A DNA stretch of 64,000 nucleotides from Thermoplasmatota archaeon (GTDB taxonomy: Archaea; Thermoplasmatota; Thermoplasmata; Thermoplasmatales; GCA-001856825). The translations under genes were made by a program, and so were the position numbers. This document shows positions 9,907 through 20,364 of the stretch, piece after piece (the first letter of the stretch is position 1; every line of letters begins with the position of its first letter). Below the pieces are notes generated by a model. The model did no database searches and had not been told where the DNA came from. It saw only the letters and a program-made list of their open reading frames with translations. The stretch is taken from the NCBI GenBank assembly GCA_023381415.1, contig JAMCUN010000019.1:38039-102038 (forward strand). The letters run 5' to 3'.

Positions 9907-10779
9907 ATGGAGCTGATTTCGTTGCTTTACGGCATCTATCCAAGATCTGAAACCCTGAGGAAGACTTACGGGAGATGGGAGAGAGGTCAGATGGATGCAA
10001 ATGAGATTTCAAACGTCATAAAGGACGAGTCGAATGCATACTACGATCTTGTCAAGGAAGCATCACTTGATTATTTCACAGATCCCCTATTCAACTGGCA
10101 TGACATCCTGCGCCCCATAGCCCTGTCTATAGAAGGGATCACACTCGGCCCTCTCGCTAGGTACAAGGCAACAAATACATTCTACAGGGAACCGGAGATA
10201 GAACATATAGGGGAGCTCGGAGATATGAGTTCATTCAGGGTGGTTGAGGAGAACCCCCCATTTCCGGTTTACCACGAACTTGACAGTCAATCTTACCTTC
10301 ACTTCCTTCCGGGTATCAATTCTTTCATCAAGATGAGCAAGGTCGTAGGGGATGTTTCGGAGATAAGAGAGGGGTTGAAGGATAGGTATCTTGAGATTAT
10401 AGAAAAACTCAGGATAAGGAAACTTCTGATATACGAACCTTTCGAATCCAAGGATTTCTCAATATATGGGGATATCATAGAGGCGACAGCAACCTTCCTC
10501 GTGACAAACGGCAACGGGGGGGATTTCAGCACTATCGGCAGCAGGAGATTCTTCTCAATAATCGGGGACAACCCGTATGCCTATGCGAAGTACTGCGAAG
10601 TCCCTGGTGTTAAGGCAGTAGACGCCCTGTCGACTAAGATCGGCGATGAAGCGGTTCAAAGACTGAAGCCCTTCTCAAGTGATTTCGACAGGCTGATAGT
10701 CTCAAACACTGAAAGCTTCGACTTCCTTCCCAGGGTCATTGCAGACAGGAAGGTTTTCACTTTCAAGGGTGGTGCGTAA
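9907..10779 (+). CDS. MetE N-terminal-domain-like protein (methionine synthase associated)
   Basis: LLYGIYPRSETLRKTYGRWERG... resembles MetE family; stop overlaps start of next MetE ORF (TAATG). Confidence 0.7.
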   Translation: MELISLLYGIYPRSETLRKTYGRWERGQMDANEISNVIKDESNAYYDLVKEASLDYFTDPLFNWHDILRPIALSIEGITLGPLARYKATNTFYREPEIEHIGELGDMSSFRVVEENPPFPVYHELDSQSYLHFLPGINSFIKMSKVVGDVSEIREGLKDRYLEIIEKLRIRKLLIYEPFESKDFSIYGDIIEATATFLVTNGNGGDFSTIGSRRFFSIIGDNPYAYAKYCEVPGVKAVDALSTKIGDEAVQRLKPFSSDFDRLIVSNTESFDFLPRVIADRKVFTFKGGA

Positions 10780-11786
10780 TGAGTGAACTTATAACGCAGG
10801 AGATAGGTAGCTTCAGGAAGCCAGCCTATCTTTCGTCCAAATTCAGGTCTTTCAAGGGGGATGAATTCAAGAGCGTTGCTAGGAAGGCTACCCTTGAGAC
10901 CCTCGACCTGTTCGAGAAGAGCGGTCTAATGAACGTGGGGGTGGGGGGAGAGATGTACAGGTGGGAGATGTACGAACACCCTATATCCAGGATGGACGGG
11001 GTTAAGATTTTCGGACCTGTACGGTCATTCGACAACAGGTATTACAACAAGGGGAGCGTGTTCGACACCATCAGGAGGAGGGAGCCTTTCCATGCTGAGG
11101 AGATAGAACTGTTCAAGGGGCTTGGGAAGAGGAACATCAAGGTTCCTGTGACTGGGCCCTATACACTCATGGACTGGTCGTTCAACGACCACTATAGTAG
11201 CAGGGAAGAACTCGCTATGGCATTCGGGAGATTGATGAACCAGGAGATAAGGGAGCTGAAGGCAGCGTGGGGTGAAGAAGTGCTCCAGATCCAGATAGAT
11301 GAGCCTGCCGCTACTACACGTCCAGAGGAGATGGGAATCGTACTGGAATCGGTCAACGAAAGCGTAAAGGGGATAGATGGAGTAGAAACGCACCTTCATG
11401 TCTGCTACAGCACCGATTACGGTCTCCTCTTCAACATAATGCCTTCCCTGGATGTATCTGTTTACAACCTGGAATTCGCGAACAGGGACCCAGTCTCCCT
11501 TTCAGATCAAAGGAAAGGATACGAGGACGTAAAGAGGTTCAGGGACGTTGCAGATACCATGACAAGGAAGATATCTCTAGGCCTGGGAGTGACGGACATA
11601 CACAGGGACTTCATGGAACCTGCTGAACTGATAGAGGAAAGGATCAAGTATGCACTGAAATACGTTGATCCCGACAGGCTCAGATTGAACCCGGACTGTG
11701 GACTGAGGACCCGGAGCAGGGAAGTAGGATACCAGAAACTGAAGAACATGGTGATAGCAAGGGACAGGGTCGCTGACTCTCTATAA
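10779..11786 (+). CDS. metE: Cobalamin-independent methionine synthase, catalytic domain (archaeal MetE-like)
   Basis: EIGSFRKP..., QIQIDEPA, HLHVCYS, LGLGVTDIH, LNPDCGLRTR motifs. Confidence 0.9.
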   Translation: MSELITQEIGSFRKPAYLSSKFRSFKGDEFKSVARKATLETLDLFEKSGLMNVGVGGEMYRWEMYEHPISRMDGVKIFGPVRSFDNRYYNKGSVFDTIRRREPFHAEEIELFKGLGKRNIKVPVTGPYTLMDWSFNDHYSSREELAMAFGRLMNQEIRELKAAWGEEVLQIQIDEPAATTRPEEMGIVLESVNESVKGIDGVETHLHVCYSTDYGLLFNIMPSLDVSVYNLEFANRDPVSLSDQRKGYEDVKRFRDVADTMTRKISLGLGVTDIHRDFMEPAELIEERIKYALKYVDPDRLRLNPDCGLRTRSREVGYQKLKNMVIARDRVADSL

Positions 11787-11815
11787 AGATTTATTTCATT
11801 AGCTGATACCTGGGC

Positions 11816-12829
11816 ATGCAGAAGGCTGCAGTCCTTTCACAACTCAAGGAATACCCTCAGGTGAGGGAATTGGAAGAAGAGCCCCTCAAGGACAACGAGG
11901 TAATGATAGAGCAGAGCGAGACAGGGATCTGCTACAGGGATATACTGACAATGGAGGGATTCCTGCCAAGGGTCGTTCTGCCCATTGTACCCGGTCACGA
12001 AATATCTGGGACTGTCAGGAAGGTTGGAAAGTCAGTCACACATTTCAAGGAAGGTGACCGTGTCGCCAGCCTTATCTACGTTCCCTGCGGAACCTGCGAA
12101 TACTGCCTGTCTGGAAGGGAGAACCTTTGCAGGAACAAGAAGACATTCGGGGAGAGCGTGAACGGCGCTTACAGGAAATACATCAACGTTCCGGAGATAT
12201 CGTTGGTAAAGGTGCCATCTGGAGTTAGCCCGGAAGCAGCCGCAATATCCGCATGCGTTACAGGGATGATAGTGCAGGCCCTTGAAGTTGTCGGCGGGCT
12301 CAAGGCGGGCCAGACCGCGCTGATAACCGGAGCGGGTGGAGGAGTTGGCTCTCACGCGGTACAGATAGCCAAGGCACTGGGAGCGAGAGTAATCGCAGAG
12401 ACAAGCAGCGAATGGAAGAAGGAAGGGATACAGAAAGTCGGGGCTGAACATGTGGTCGGAGGACCTGATTTTTCGAAGAAGGTAAAGGAGATAACAGGGG
12501 ATGGGGTTGACGTTGCGCTTGAAACAGTCGGATCCCCAACCTTCAACGATGCTTTCAGGTCACTGAAGTATGGTGGTATACTGGTTGTAATAGGGAATGT
12601 TGACGTGAATCCCGTGAGCCTGCCGCTTGGAAACCTTATACTTAAGGGGAATTACATAGCGGGCAGTGTGAGTTCAACAAAAGCGACAGTGAAGAAAGCG
12701 CTTCAGCTTACGAAGAAGGGAATGATCACTCCGGTTGTTGGGAAGGTGTTTACCCTCGACCAGGTACCTGAAGCCTACAGAGCGATGAAGAACAGGGAGC
12801 TATTCGGAAAGGCGTTCATCAGGTTCTAG
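11816..12829 (+). CDS. Zinc-dependent alcohol dehydrogenase family protein
   Basis: GHEISGTVRKVG, CGTCEYCLSGRENLC structural zinc site, GAGGGVGSHAVQIAKALGARV Rossmann motif. Confidence 0.93.
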   Translation: MQKAAVLSQLKEYPQVRELEEEPLKDNEVMIEQSETGICYRDILTMEGFLPRVVLPIVPGHEISGTVRKVGKSVTHFKEGDRVASLIYVPCGTCEYCLSGRENLCRNKKTFGESVNGAYRKYINVPEISLVKVPSGVSPEAAAISACVTGMIVQALEVVGGLKAGQTALITGAGGGVGSHAVQIAKALGARVIAETSSEWKKEGIQKVGAEHVVGGPDFSKKVKEITGDGVDVALETVGSPTFNDAFRSLKYGGILVVIGNVDVNPVSLPLGNLILKGNYIAGSVSSTKATVKKALQLTKKGMITPVVGKVFTLDQVPEAYRAMKNRELFGKAFIRF

Positions 12830-13335
12830 CTCTTCGCGAGGAGAGACTGATTCTTCTCGTCTACGAAGTTCCCTATCTTCTCTATATTTCCCTTTATCTT
12901 TTCTAGGATTTCGGAATCGAAATCACCGGAAATGGACGCTGAGCGGAAACTGTTGATGTTGTCCAGTAGGTCTATCGAATTCCTGAAACCCATCTCGTCA
13001 AGGGTGTAGAATTTCTGTATGTCTTCCTCCTTAACTATAAGAGGCTCTGCCGGCACGACCACCTTTTTCCCCTTCAGGTCCTCGATCTTCTTCAGGACTT
13101 CTTCCGCCTTCCCCTTTTCGTCACGTTTCTCGTACATCTCAAGATTGTCTATGGCCGCCCTGAAGTTTGTCAGTGAAACGTCTATCCTCTTCTCTATGTC
13201 CTCTCCTAGTGCCTGAGATGATATCCTTGCATCTGCACCCGCCTTGTACCCCTTGTAGGTGCTTAGTCTGTTCTGTATCCTCTTGAGTATGATCGCTGCC
13301 TTATCTGGCGGCAAGTCTATCCTTATGCTGCTCAT
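12826..13335 (-). CDS. Hypothetical helical protein
   Basis: Intact ORF between convergent/divergent genes, charged helical composition. Confidence 0.55.
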   Translation of the reverse strand: MSSIRIDLPPDKAAIILKRIQNRLSTYKGYKAGADARISSQALGEDIEKRIDVSLTNFRAAIDNLEMYEKRDEKGKAEEVLKKIEDLKGKKVVVPAEPLIVKEEDIQKFYTLDEMGFRNSIDLLDNINSFRSASISGDFDSEILEKIKGNIEKIGNFVDEKNQSLLAKS

Positions 13336-13493
13336 CCTCCTTGCGATTGGGGAGGTCTATATTATTGTTGTGAGTGACGGCCCATGACAAATTTTAACCT
13401 TCAACATCATCTGCCTCTGATTTGTGGCAGTTGATGCACAAAGAAACCAATAAATAATAAGTCACAATGCTGTTTGCTCAAAGGTGAAAAATA

Positions 13494-14087
13494 TTGCCCT
13501 CAAAAAGTAGTTATTCGTTCCAAGCCGACAACTTTCTAACCGCCAAGGAGGAGATGAAGGGAATGGTTAGGGAGAGGATGACAGAGTGGAGAGCCTCCGG
13601 CACGGTGGAAAGGATATCTACGCCTACGAAGTTATCCAGGGCTAGGGCACTAGGTTATAAGGCCAAGCCAGGTTTCGTGGTCGTGAGGGTGAAGGTAAGC
13701 AGAGGCGGACTGCACAAAAAGAAGATTCTTGGAGGAAGGAGGCCGAGGAGATACGGCTACAACAAGCTCACTCACGGAAAGAGCGATAAGTGGGTCGCTG
13801 AGGAGAGGGCACAGAGAAGGTATCCGAACCTTGTTCTTCTAAATTCCTACTACCTTGCAGAAGATGGGAAGCACAAATTCTATGAAGTGATGTTCGTTGA
13901 TCCAACCAATCCCTACATTGCCAACGACAAGAGCCTCGGATGGACGGCTGGAAGCGCACAGAAAGGAAGGGTTTACAGGGGGCTTTCTACCGCAGGTAAG
14001 AAATCCAGGGGTCTTGCAACTAAGGGAAAGGGAACAGTAAAGTCAAGGCCATCGATAAGGGCGAAGGGAAGACTCAGGAGACACTGA
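13494..14087 (+). CDS. rpl15e: 50S ribosomal protein L15e (TTG start)
   Basis: GYKAKPGFVVVRVKVSRGG, GGRRPRRYGYNKLTHGKSDKWVAEERAQRRYPNLVLLNSYYLAEDGKHKFYEVMFVDP. Confidence 0.95.
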   Translation: MPSKSSYSFQADNFLTAKEEMKGMVRERMTEWRASGTVERISTPTKLSRARALGYKAKPGFVVVRVKVSRGGLHKKKILGGRRPRRYGYNKLTHGKSDKWVAEERAQRRYPNLVLLNSYYLAEDGKHKFYEVMFVDPTNPYIANDKSLGWTAGSAQKGRVYRGLSTAGKKSRGLATKGKGTVKSRPSIRAKGRLRRH

Positions 14088-14421
14088 TAAGGTATTTCCT
14101 GCCCCATCTCTTTATTTCAATTAAATTGTCAGGGTTGTCCATCCTGACCTTCAACCCCCTATTTTCGAACTTGGGCGCGAACATCTCTATGACGTCTCTA
14201 GACCCTTCTATCTTGAACGTCCCCTCCTTCGTCTCAACCTCATCTATATCATCTCCAACTAGGTAGTACCACTTCCCCTTGAGGGCAACCTCATCCCTCA
14301 ATTCAGGGAATATGAAAAGGTAGTGAAACCCGTCCCTCTCCTCGTAAAACTCCACCCCTCTTGATATGAGGTCTTCCCGGATCGCACCTGCCCTCTCCCT
14401 CCGTACCTGCAGTGACTTCAC
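14074..14421 (-). CDS. Hypothetical protein
   Basis: Intact ORF, convergent with L15e. Confidence 0.5.
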   Translation of the reverse strand: MKSLQVRRERAGAIREDLISRGVEFYEERDGFHYLFIFPELRDEVALKGKWYYLVGDDIDEVETKEGTFKIEGSRDVIEMFAPKFENRGLKVRMDNPDNLIEIKRWGRKYLISVS

Positions 14422-14475
14422 TCATTTCAATCAGGAAGAGGAAAATAAATTTATGCGTGAATTTACTGATAATCA

Positions 14476-14955
14476 GTGAATTTTTCTATTGTGAAGATAG
14501 AAAAGGAAGACGAAAACGTGGTTCTCGGTCAGTCGCACTTCATAAAGACTGTGGAGGACATTTACGAGGCGATAAAGAACTCTTCTCCTACCGCCAAGTT
14601 CGGCATAGCATTCTGCGAGGCCTCAGGGAAGAGGCTTATCAGGTACGACGGCAACGACGAAACCCTCATCAGGAGGGCGATCGGGAATGCGGAGAAAATC
14701 GGAGCGGGCCATGTATTCATAATTCACCTCAAGGACTCCTTCCCCATCAACCTGATCCCCCACATCAGGGGCGTTCCTGAGGTGCTTAACCTGTTCGCTG
14801 CCACTTCGAACCAGCTGTCGGTCGTGATCGCTGAAGAGGGGGAGAGCAGGGGTGTAATGGGTGTGCTTGATGGAGAGAGGCCTCTGGGAGCTGAAGGGAA
14901 AGATGATGCAGAGGAGAGGAAGAAATTCCTGAGGGATATAGGATACAAAAGATGA
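14476..14955 (+). CDS. Adenosine-specific kinase family (COG1839-like)
   Basis: VVLGQSHFIKTVEDIYEAI, KFGIAFCEASGKRLIRYDGND, GHVFIIHLKDSFPINLIPHIRGVPEV. Confidence 0.9.
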   Translation: MNFSIVKIEKEDENVVLGQSHFIKTVEDIYEAIKNSSPTAKFGIAFCEASGKRLIRYDGNDETLIRRAIGNAEKIGAGHVFIIHLKDSFPINLIPHIRGVPEVLNLFAATSNQLSVVIAEEGESRGVMGVLDGERPLGAEGKDDAEERKKFLRDIGYKR

Positions 14956-15644
14956 GTCAGGTCGAGGATTTCTACGATTTCGAGTCTACATACTATGACA
15001 GGATATACGGTGTGTTCGGGCAGGACATAGCTCTTTACAAGGCGCTCAGAGCAACCCCACCATTCCTGGAGATATTCGCAGGAACCGGGAGGATAATCTC
15101 CAGATTCGATGGTGGAATAGGGCTCGAGATCAATCCGAACATGCTCAGGAGGTCAAGCAACAGTTTCATAAAGGTGATGGGAGACTCAAGGTTCCTCCCT
15201 TTCAAGAAGCACTTCAACACTGTGATAATAGGGCTCAACAGCCTCCTCCTGGTGCCGAACGAACAGAAGAGGACAATACTGAAGGAAACGAGAAGGGTAC
15301 TTCAAGATGCTGGATCACTTTTCGTAGACGTGATCAACGGTTTTTCGCTCAGGAGAGGTACATACGACATATCTGAGTTCAACGACGGCGAGACAGCGGT
15401 CACCCTGACGATGAGGGCAAGGAGAATGAGGGACAGCTACCAGTTGAGGTACTCCTACAATATAGTAAGCAAGACAAGGAGGGTGGTGGAGAAAACAATA
15501 ACAATCTACCCCGTAACACCCCCTGAACTCAGGGAGATGCTTGAGACAGAGAATTTTGAACTGGAGGGAACATTTGGCGACTACGACCTCTCCCCATTCT
15601 CTAAAGGTGCAGAGAAGCTGATTGTCAAGGCGAGGGCGATCTGA
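14952..15644 (+). CDS. Class I SAM-dependent methyltransferase
   Basis: FLEIFAGTGRI SAM motif I; overlaps the upstream stop codon. Confidence 0.75.
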   Translation: MSQVEDFYDFESTYYDRIYGVFGQDIALYKALRATPPFLEIFAGTGRIISRFDGGIGLEINPNMLRRSSNSFIKVMGDSRFLPFKKHFNTVIIGLNSLLLVPNEQKRTILKETRRVLQDAGSLFVDVINGFSLRRGTYDISEFNDGETAVTLTMRARRMRDSYQLRYSYNIVSKTRRVVEKTITIYPVTPPELREMLETENFELEGTFGDYDLSPFSKGAEKLIVKARAI

Positions 15645-15659
15645 AAAGAGGTAACGAAA

Positions 15660-16067
15660 ATGAGCGCTAAGGACAACGTTGAGAAGGTATTCAAGTCGCT
15701 TGAGTACCTGAAGGAAAAGAATAGGTCTGTGCCGATCATAGTGGAGGGAAAGAATGACATAAGGGCACTCAGGAGACTCAGCTTCCAGGGGGAGATTCTC
15801 CAGCTGCACTCCAGGATGACGATAGAGGGATTCTGCAGGAGCATTTCAAGCCGCTACAAGGAGGTCATACTTCTCCTTGACTGGGATACCAAGGGGAAGA
15901 GGTTGACGTCGTCTCTGATAAGGCACCTGAGTTCCTATGAGATCAAGATTGACTTCGATTTTTGGAAACTGTGTTTTTCAATGGCATCGCAGCTGTCGAA
16001 TGTGGAATCTCTACCTTCAGTCTTTTATAGATTAGCCTCTGAGAACGCAGTTTCCCTGCGCACTTGA
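15660..16067 (+). CDS. Toprim-domain protein (archaeal small Toprim family)
   Basis: VPIIVEGKNDIRALRRL and VILLLDWDTKGKRL Toprim motifs. Confidence 0.85.
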   Translation: MSAKDNVEKVFKSLEYLKEKNRSVPIIVEGKNDIRALRRLSFQGEILQLHSRMTIEGFCRSISSRYKEVILLLDWDTKGKRLTSSLIRHLSSYEIKIDFDFWKLCFSMASQLSNVESLPSVFYRLASENAVSLRT

Positions 16068-16179
16068 CGCACAGTTCCAGCCTTGCTACGTAATGTTCAG
16101 GGCATACGGGCTTGCCGCAGAGCTTGCAGGTGACTCCAGACGGAAGACCGCAAATGTAGCAAAGGGAAAGAACTGTCAT
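15943..16179 (-). CDS. Small zinc-finger protein (treble-clef/HIT-like)
   Basis: CYICGLPSGVTCKLCGKPVCPEHYVARLELCVKCAGKL. Confidence 0.7.
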   Translation of the reverse strand: MTVLSLCYICGLPSGVTCKLCGKPVCPEHYVARLELCVKCAGKLRSQRLIYKRLKVEIPHSTAAMPLKNTVSKNRSQS

Positions 16180-16181
16180 TT

Positions 16182-17354
16182 CTACTCCCTTCCATAATGC
16201 TCTTTTAAATTCTTAAATCTTTGGTAGAATGCTATGTCATACGCTATTTTTATCGCTCCTCCCGCAACGAATGAAAGAGCTCCTGCGGCTACAGATATCA
16301 GGTAGGTGGAGATGTATGGCGTCGCTCCGTTTGAAGCGCTCCTCACGGCATTGGAGACCCCAACCACGTAGCTCCTGTCATCTTCATCTACAACGCTGTT
16401 CAGGTAGGACTGCCTCGTGGGAACGTCCATCTGGCTAATGCTCTGTCTCAGGAACAGGAAAAGCAGTGCAAGTTGCAGGGTTGGAACGAATGGAATCACT
16501 ATAAGAAATATGTTTGAAGGCATGTGGGTATAGACCATTGTCCTTACTAGACCGAGCCTTCTCGCTATGGATGGTGTTGCGAGTATGGAAAGAGCGGTGA
16601 TCACGTCAACTGCTGCAAAGACGTACCCAAGCTGGGAAAGGCTGAGATGGAACCTTTCCTGAAACCAGTATGCTATGAGACCCTGCAGGACGAATCCCCC
16701 TCCGATCGCGTCGATTGAGAAGAGTGCGCTTACATCCCTCGCAATGACTTTGCTCTGCCCCGAAGCTGGAGATGTCCGGATGCTCCTTTTCCCCTGAAAC
16801 TGTGGTATTAGAAGATAGGAGAGCGATACCAAAGACGCAAATAGTATAGATATTTCAAAGGAGAATCTGAGCCCCAAGTCCAAAGCTGCCGCTCCTACGG
16901 AGGCTGCCACGTAACCGCCAAATGTGTAAAAAGCAAACAGTCTGTTCCTCTCTCGCTGGTCCCCCTTGATTTTGGCTATCATCGGCTGCTCGTAAGCGGA
17001 TAGGAGGGTGTTGTCTGATGGGTTAACTCCTAGAGACCCTATCACAGTGAACATTCCTTTCAGGAAAGGGTTTTGGACTGAGAACAGCCCTATTATCCCG
17101 ATCAGCAGGAGGATCGAGAAGAGCAGCAGGATGGAACGGGAGTAACCGGAACCGAATTTGGACGTGAAGTAATAAGTGGCGAATGAGCCGATGAGTATGG
17201 AGGAAGTTACTGCGACGCCTGCCTCAACGGGTGAGAGGCCAGATCTAATGAGATATATTATGGTGACAACAGAGAATACTCCATATATGAATCCCCTTAA
17301 AGTCCTCGTCAGGAATAGGATGTATCTCGAGTCCACCATGCCCAGATGGTACAA
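16182..17354 (-). CDS. MFS transporter
   Basis: About 12 hydrophobic segments; MFS-like loops. Confidence 0.8.
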   Translation of the reverse strand: MYHLGMVDSRYILFLTRTLRGFIYGVFSVVTIIYLIRSGLSPVEAGVAVTSSILIGSFATYYFTSKFGSGYSRSILLLFSILLLIGIIGLFSVQNPFLKGMFTVIGSLGVNPSDNTLLSAYEQPMIAKIKGDQRERNRLFAFYTFGGYVAASVGAAALDLGLRFSFEISILFASLVSLSYLLIPQFQGKRSIRTSPASGQSKVIARDVSALFSIDAIGGGFVLQGLIAYWFQERFHLSLSQLGYVFAAVDVITALSILATPSIARRLGLVRTMVYTHMPSNIFLIVIPFVPTLQLALLFLFLRQSISQMDVPTRQSYLNSVVDEDDRSYVVGVSNAVRSASNGATPYISTYLISVAAGALSFVAGGAIKIAYDIAFYQRFKNLKEHYGRE

Positions 17355-17429
17355 ATTGCATATACCTTTTCATTGAGATTAAATGAATAAAACAATTTTA
17401 TCCATATAAATGATAACGGTACGGTCATT

Positions 17430-18761
17430 ATGAGCAGCGACCTATCAGAACTATTAAACGAGTTAAACATCCGAAGCATCGATGAACTTTTCAGCGATAT
17501 ACCTGAATCTATAAGGACAAAGACGCTCGGACTCCCGAACGGAATGGATGAAGACGAAATCAGAAGGGTTGCGTCTGAGTATTCCAGGATGAACAAGACA
17601 GTGAACCAGCTACATTCATTCCTGGGATTTGGTCTGTACAATCATTTCGTTCCTGCGGCTGTTTCAAATGTCGTCAACAGGAACGAGTTCCTCACAGCCT
17701 ACACCCCTTACCAGGCGGAAATATCACAGGGGATGATGCAGGCCCTCTTCGAGTACCAGAGCCTCATCGGAGAGCTCCTTCAAATGGATGCTGTGAATTC
17801 GTCTATGTACGACGTTTCCACATCCCTCGGAGAGGCTGCAAGGATGTCGAAGACTATCACAGGGAAGGATGAATTCATCGTCCCAAAGTACATAAGCAGG
17901 AACAAGAGGGCAGTCCTGGACAATTATGCGAAGGGTGCTGATATAAGGATAAAGGAAGTGGACTTTGATGAAAACGGAATGATTGACCTCGAATCCCTGA
18001 AGAATAATCTGACAGACAACACTGCAGGGGTTTATGCGGAATACCCAAACATGTTCGGCATAATAGACACGAACATCCCAAAGATTAAGGAGACGATAGG
18101 GGAGGATAGGATCTTCGTTGCAGGCGTTAACCCCATATCCCTCGGTGTCCTAGCGCCTCCAGGAAAATTTGGCGCAGACATTGCAATTGGAGAGGGACAG
18201 GTCCTGGGGCTTGGGCTCAATTTTGGAGGACCGGTCGTAGGCATTTTCGGGACGAAGGAACAGTACATAAGGAAGATGCCCGGGAAGATCATGGGGATCA
18301 CGAAGGACCACAATGGGAAGATTGCATTCTCCATGATCCTTCAGACGAGGGAACAGCATATCAGGAGGGAAAGGGCAGTGACGAACATGACGAGCAATCA
18401 GGCCCTTATGGCTGTTGCATCTGCAGTCTATCTCTCCCTTCTAGGTGATTCCGGCCTGAGGAAGATAGGAGAGGTTAACATGGGAAGGACGAAGGAGCTT
18501 ATAGAGATAGTCAGGGAGTTCGGAGTGAAACTTCCATACGGCGATTCTCCCGTGTTCAATGAATTCCTGATGAGGCTGAACGAATCGAAGACGTTTGTCA
18601 GCAGGATCGCCAGGAAGTACAACCTTGTTCCAGGTCACATCCTGGGGAAGGAATACGGGTTCAATGACAGAAATCAGGTCAACATCGTAACCAATGTTAC
18701 CGAGAGGACGACTAACAGCGACTTTGATGCCTTCAAGGAATTCATGAGGGAGGTGGCATAG
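17430..18761 (+). CDS. gcvPA: Glycine dehydrogenase (decarboxylating) subunit 1
   Basis: FLGFGLYNHFVPAAV, TAYTPYQAEISQGMMQALFEYQS, VYAEYPNMFGII. Confidence 0.95.
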   Translation: MSSDLSELLNELNIRSIDELFSDIPESIRTKTLGLPNGMDEDEIRRVASEYSRMNKTVNQLHSFLGFGLYNHFVPAAVSNVVNRNEFLTAYTPYQAEISQGMMQALFEYQSLIGELLQMDAVNSSMYDVSTSLGEAARMSKTITGKDEFIVPKYISRNKRAVLDNYAKGADIRIKEVDFDENGMIDLESLKNNLTDNTAGVYAEYPNMFGIIDTNIPKIKETIGEDRIFVAGVNPISLGVLAPPGKFGADIAIGEGQVLGLGLNFGGPVVGIFGTKEQYIRKMPGKIMGITKDHNGKIAFSMILQTREQHIRRERAVTNMTSNQALMAVASAVYLSLLGDSGLRKIGEVNMGRTKELIEIVREFGVKLPYGDSPVFNEFLMRLNESKTFVSRIARKYNLVPGHILGKEYGFNDRNQVNIVTNVTERTTNSDFDAFKEFMREVA

Positions 18762-20237
18762 TTGTACCATCAGGCGGTATTTGATGAACCCATAATAATG
18801 GACGTCAGGGGAAGAAGGACGATCAAGGTACCCCTGGAGAATGAGAAGTTCAAGGTAGATATTCCAGATGCGATGAGAAGGGAGAGTGTTGGGATAGGGG
18901 ACAGGGAGGAGTTCTCAGTCGTCAGGCACTATGTGAAACTTTCAGAAATGAATTTTGGCGCAGACAGTGGATTCTACCCTCTGGGCTCCTGCACGATGAA
19001 GTACAATCCTAAGATTAACGACGAGATCGCGTCCCTGGAAGGGTTCAGGATGATCCATCCTCTCCAGGATTCTTCTGAGGTGCAGGGGGCGTTGAAACTC
19101 ATGTATGAGCTATCTGAGTCCCTGAAGAAGATCACGGGTATGGATGAGATCACGCTTCAGCCACTTGCTGGCGCAGGAGGGGAGTTCACAGGCCTCTCTA
19201 TAGTAAGGGCTTACTTCGAGTGCAAGAAGGAGCTAGACAAGAGGAGAGAGGTCGTGGTACCTGATTCTGCCCACGGCTCCAACCCTGCCTCCTCCCACAT
19301 GGCAGGTTTTGATGTTGTGGAAATTCCATCCAGAGATGACGGTACAGTTGACCTGGAAAAGTTCAAGGAAGCAGTTACTGAAAGAACTGCAGCATTCATG
19401 ATAACCAACCCGAACACGCTTGGGATATTTGAAGACAAGATAGTGGAGATGGCCAATTATGCTCACTCCAAGGGGGCACTCCTCTACTACGATGGCGCAA
19501 ACCTGAATGGCATAATGACGAAGACCACTCCTGCAAAGATGGGATTTGATATCGTCCACCTAAACCTTCACAAGACCTTTTCCACTCCGCACGGAGGGGG
19601 CGGTCCAGGGGCAGGGCCTGTAGGGGTTGTGGAAAAGCTGAAGGACTTCCTGCCTTACCCCCTGGTCACCTTTGACGGGGAGAAATACAGCAACGACTAC
19701 ATCCCTCCCAAGACAATAGGCAAAGTGGCGAGCTTCTACGGCAATTTCGGCGTTCTAGTGAGGGCCTGGACCTACATCAAGATGATGGGAGAGGAGGGGC
19801 TGAGGGACGCTTGCGAGACCGCCGTGCTGAACTCGAACTACATGAGAAAGAAGATCGAGCAGTTCATGCCAGTTCCTGGAAAGACCATAAAGAAGCATGA
19901 ATTCGTGGCGTCCTCAGTGGGAAGCAACATGCCCAAGGCAGGTGATATTGCAAAGCATCTGATAGACAATGGGGTCCATGCGCCAACAATATACTTCCCT
20001 CTTATAGTTCCTGAAGCTCTCATGATCGAGCCGACGGAGAGTGCAACTAAGACAGAGATGGACACTTTCATAGAGACCGTCAGGCAGACGCTGAAACTCC
20101 CTCACGAAGCGTTCGAGAAGGAGCCTGTAAATCTCAAGGTGACAAGGATCGACGACGTTGACGCTTCCAAGAACCCTAAGCCCACATTGAGGATTGCTAG
20201 GAGAGAAGAGAGAGCGCCGCTACAACAAACGATTTAA
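18762..20237 (+). CDS. gcvPB: Glycine dehydrogenase (decarboxylating) subunit 2 (TTG start)
   Basis: YPLGSCTMKYNPKIND, PDSAHGSNPAS, MITNPNTLGIFE, DIVHLNLHKTFSTPHGGGGPGAGPVGV (PLP Lys). Confidence 0.96.
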   Translation: MYHQAVFDEPIIMDVRGRRTIKVPLENEKFKVDIPDAMRRESVGIGDREEFSVVRHYVKLSEMNFGADSGFYPLGSCTMKYNPKINDEIASLEGFRMIHPLQDSSEVQGALKLMYELSESLKKITGMDEITLQPLAGAGGEFTGLSIVRAYFECKKELDKRREVVVPDSAHGSNPASSHMAGFDVVEIPSRDDGTVDLEKFKEAVTERTAAFMITNPNTLGIFEDKIVEMANYAHSKGALLYYDGANLNGIMTKTTPAKMGFDIVHLNLHKTFSTPHGGGGPGAGPVGVVEKLKDFLPYPLVTFDGEKYSNDYIPPKTIGKVASFYGNFGVLVRAWTYIKMMGEEGLRDACETAVLNSNYMRKKIEQFMPVPGKTIKKHEFVASSVGSNMPKAGDIAKHLIDNGVHAPTIYFPLIVPEALMIEPTESATKTEMDTFIETVRQTLKLPHEAFEKEPVNLKVTRIDDVDASKNPKPTLRIARREERAPLQQTI

Positions 20238-20259
20238 GGCCCCATCAATTCTCCCACCA

Positions 20260-20344
20260 GCGGAGGTTGCCGAGCTTGGCCAAAGGCGACAGACTCAAGA
20301 TCTGTTTCCGTAGGGATTCGCCGGTTCAACTCCGGCCCTCCGCA
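20260..20344 (+). tRNA. tRNA-Leu (anticodon CAA), long variable arm
   Basis: Acceptor gcggagg/cctccgc, anticodon arm acaga-ctcaaga-tctgt, T-arm gccgg-ttcaact-ccggc. Confidence 0.95.
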
Positions 20345-20364
20345 CTGTTGTGAAAATTTGACAA

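Noticed and set aside
15315-15844. Minus-strand ORFs over the methyltransferase/Toprim genes
   Set aside because: Overlap genes with recognisable domains; no motif in the antisense frames.
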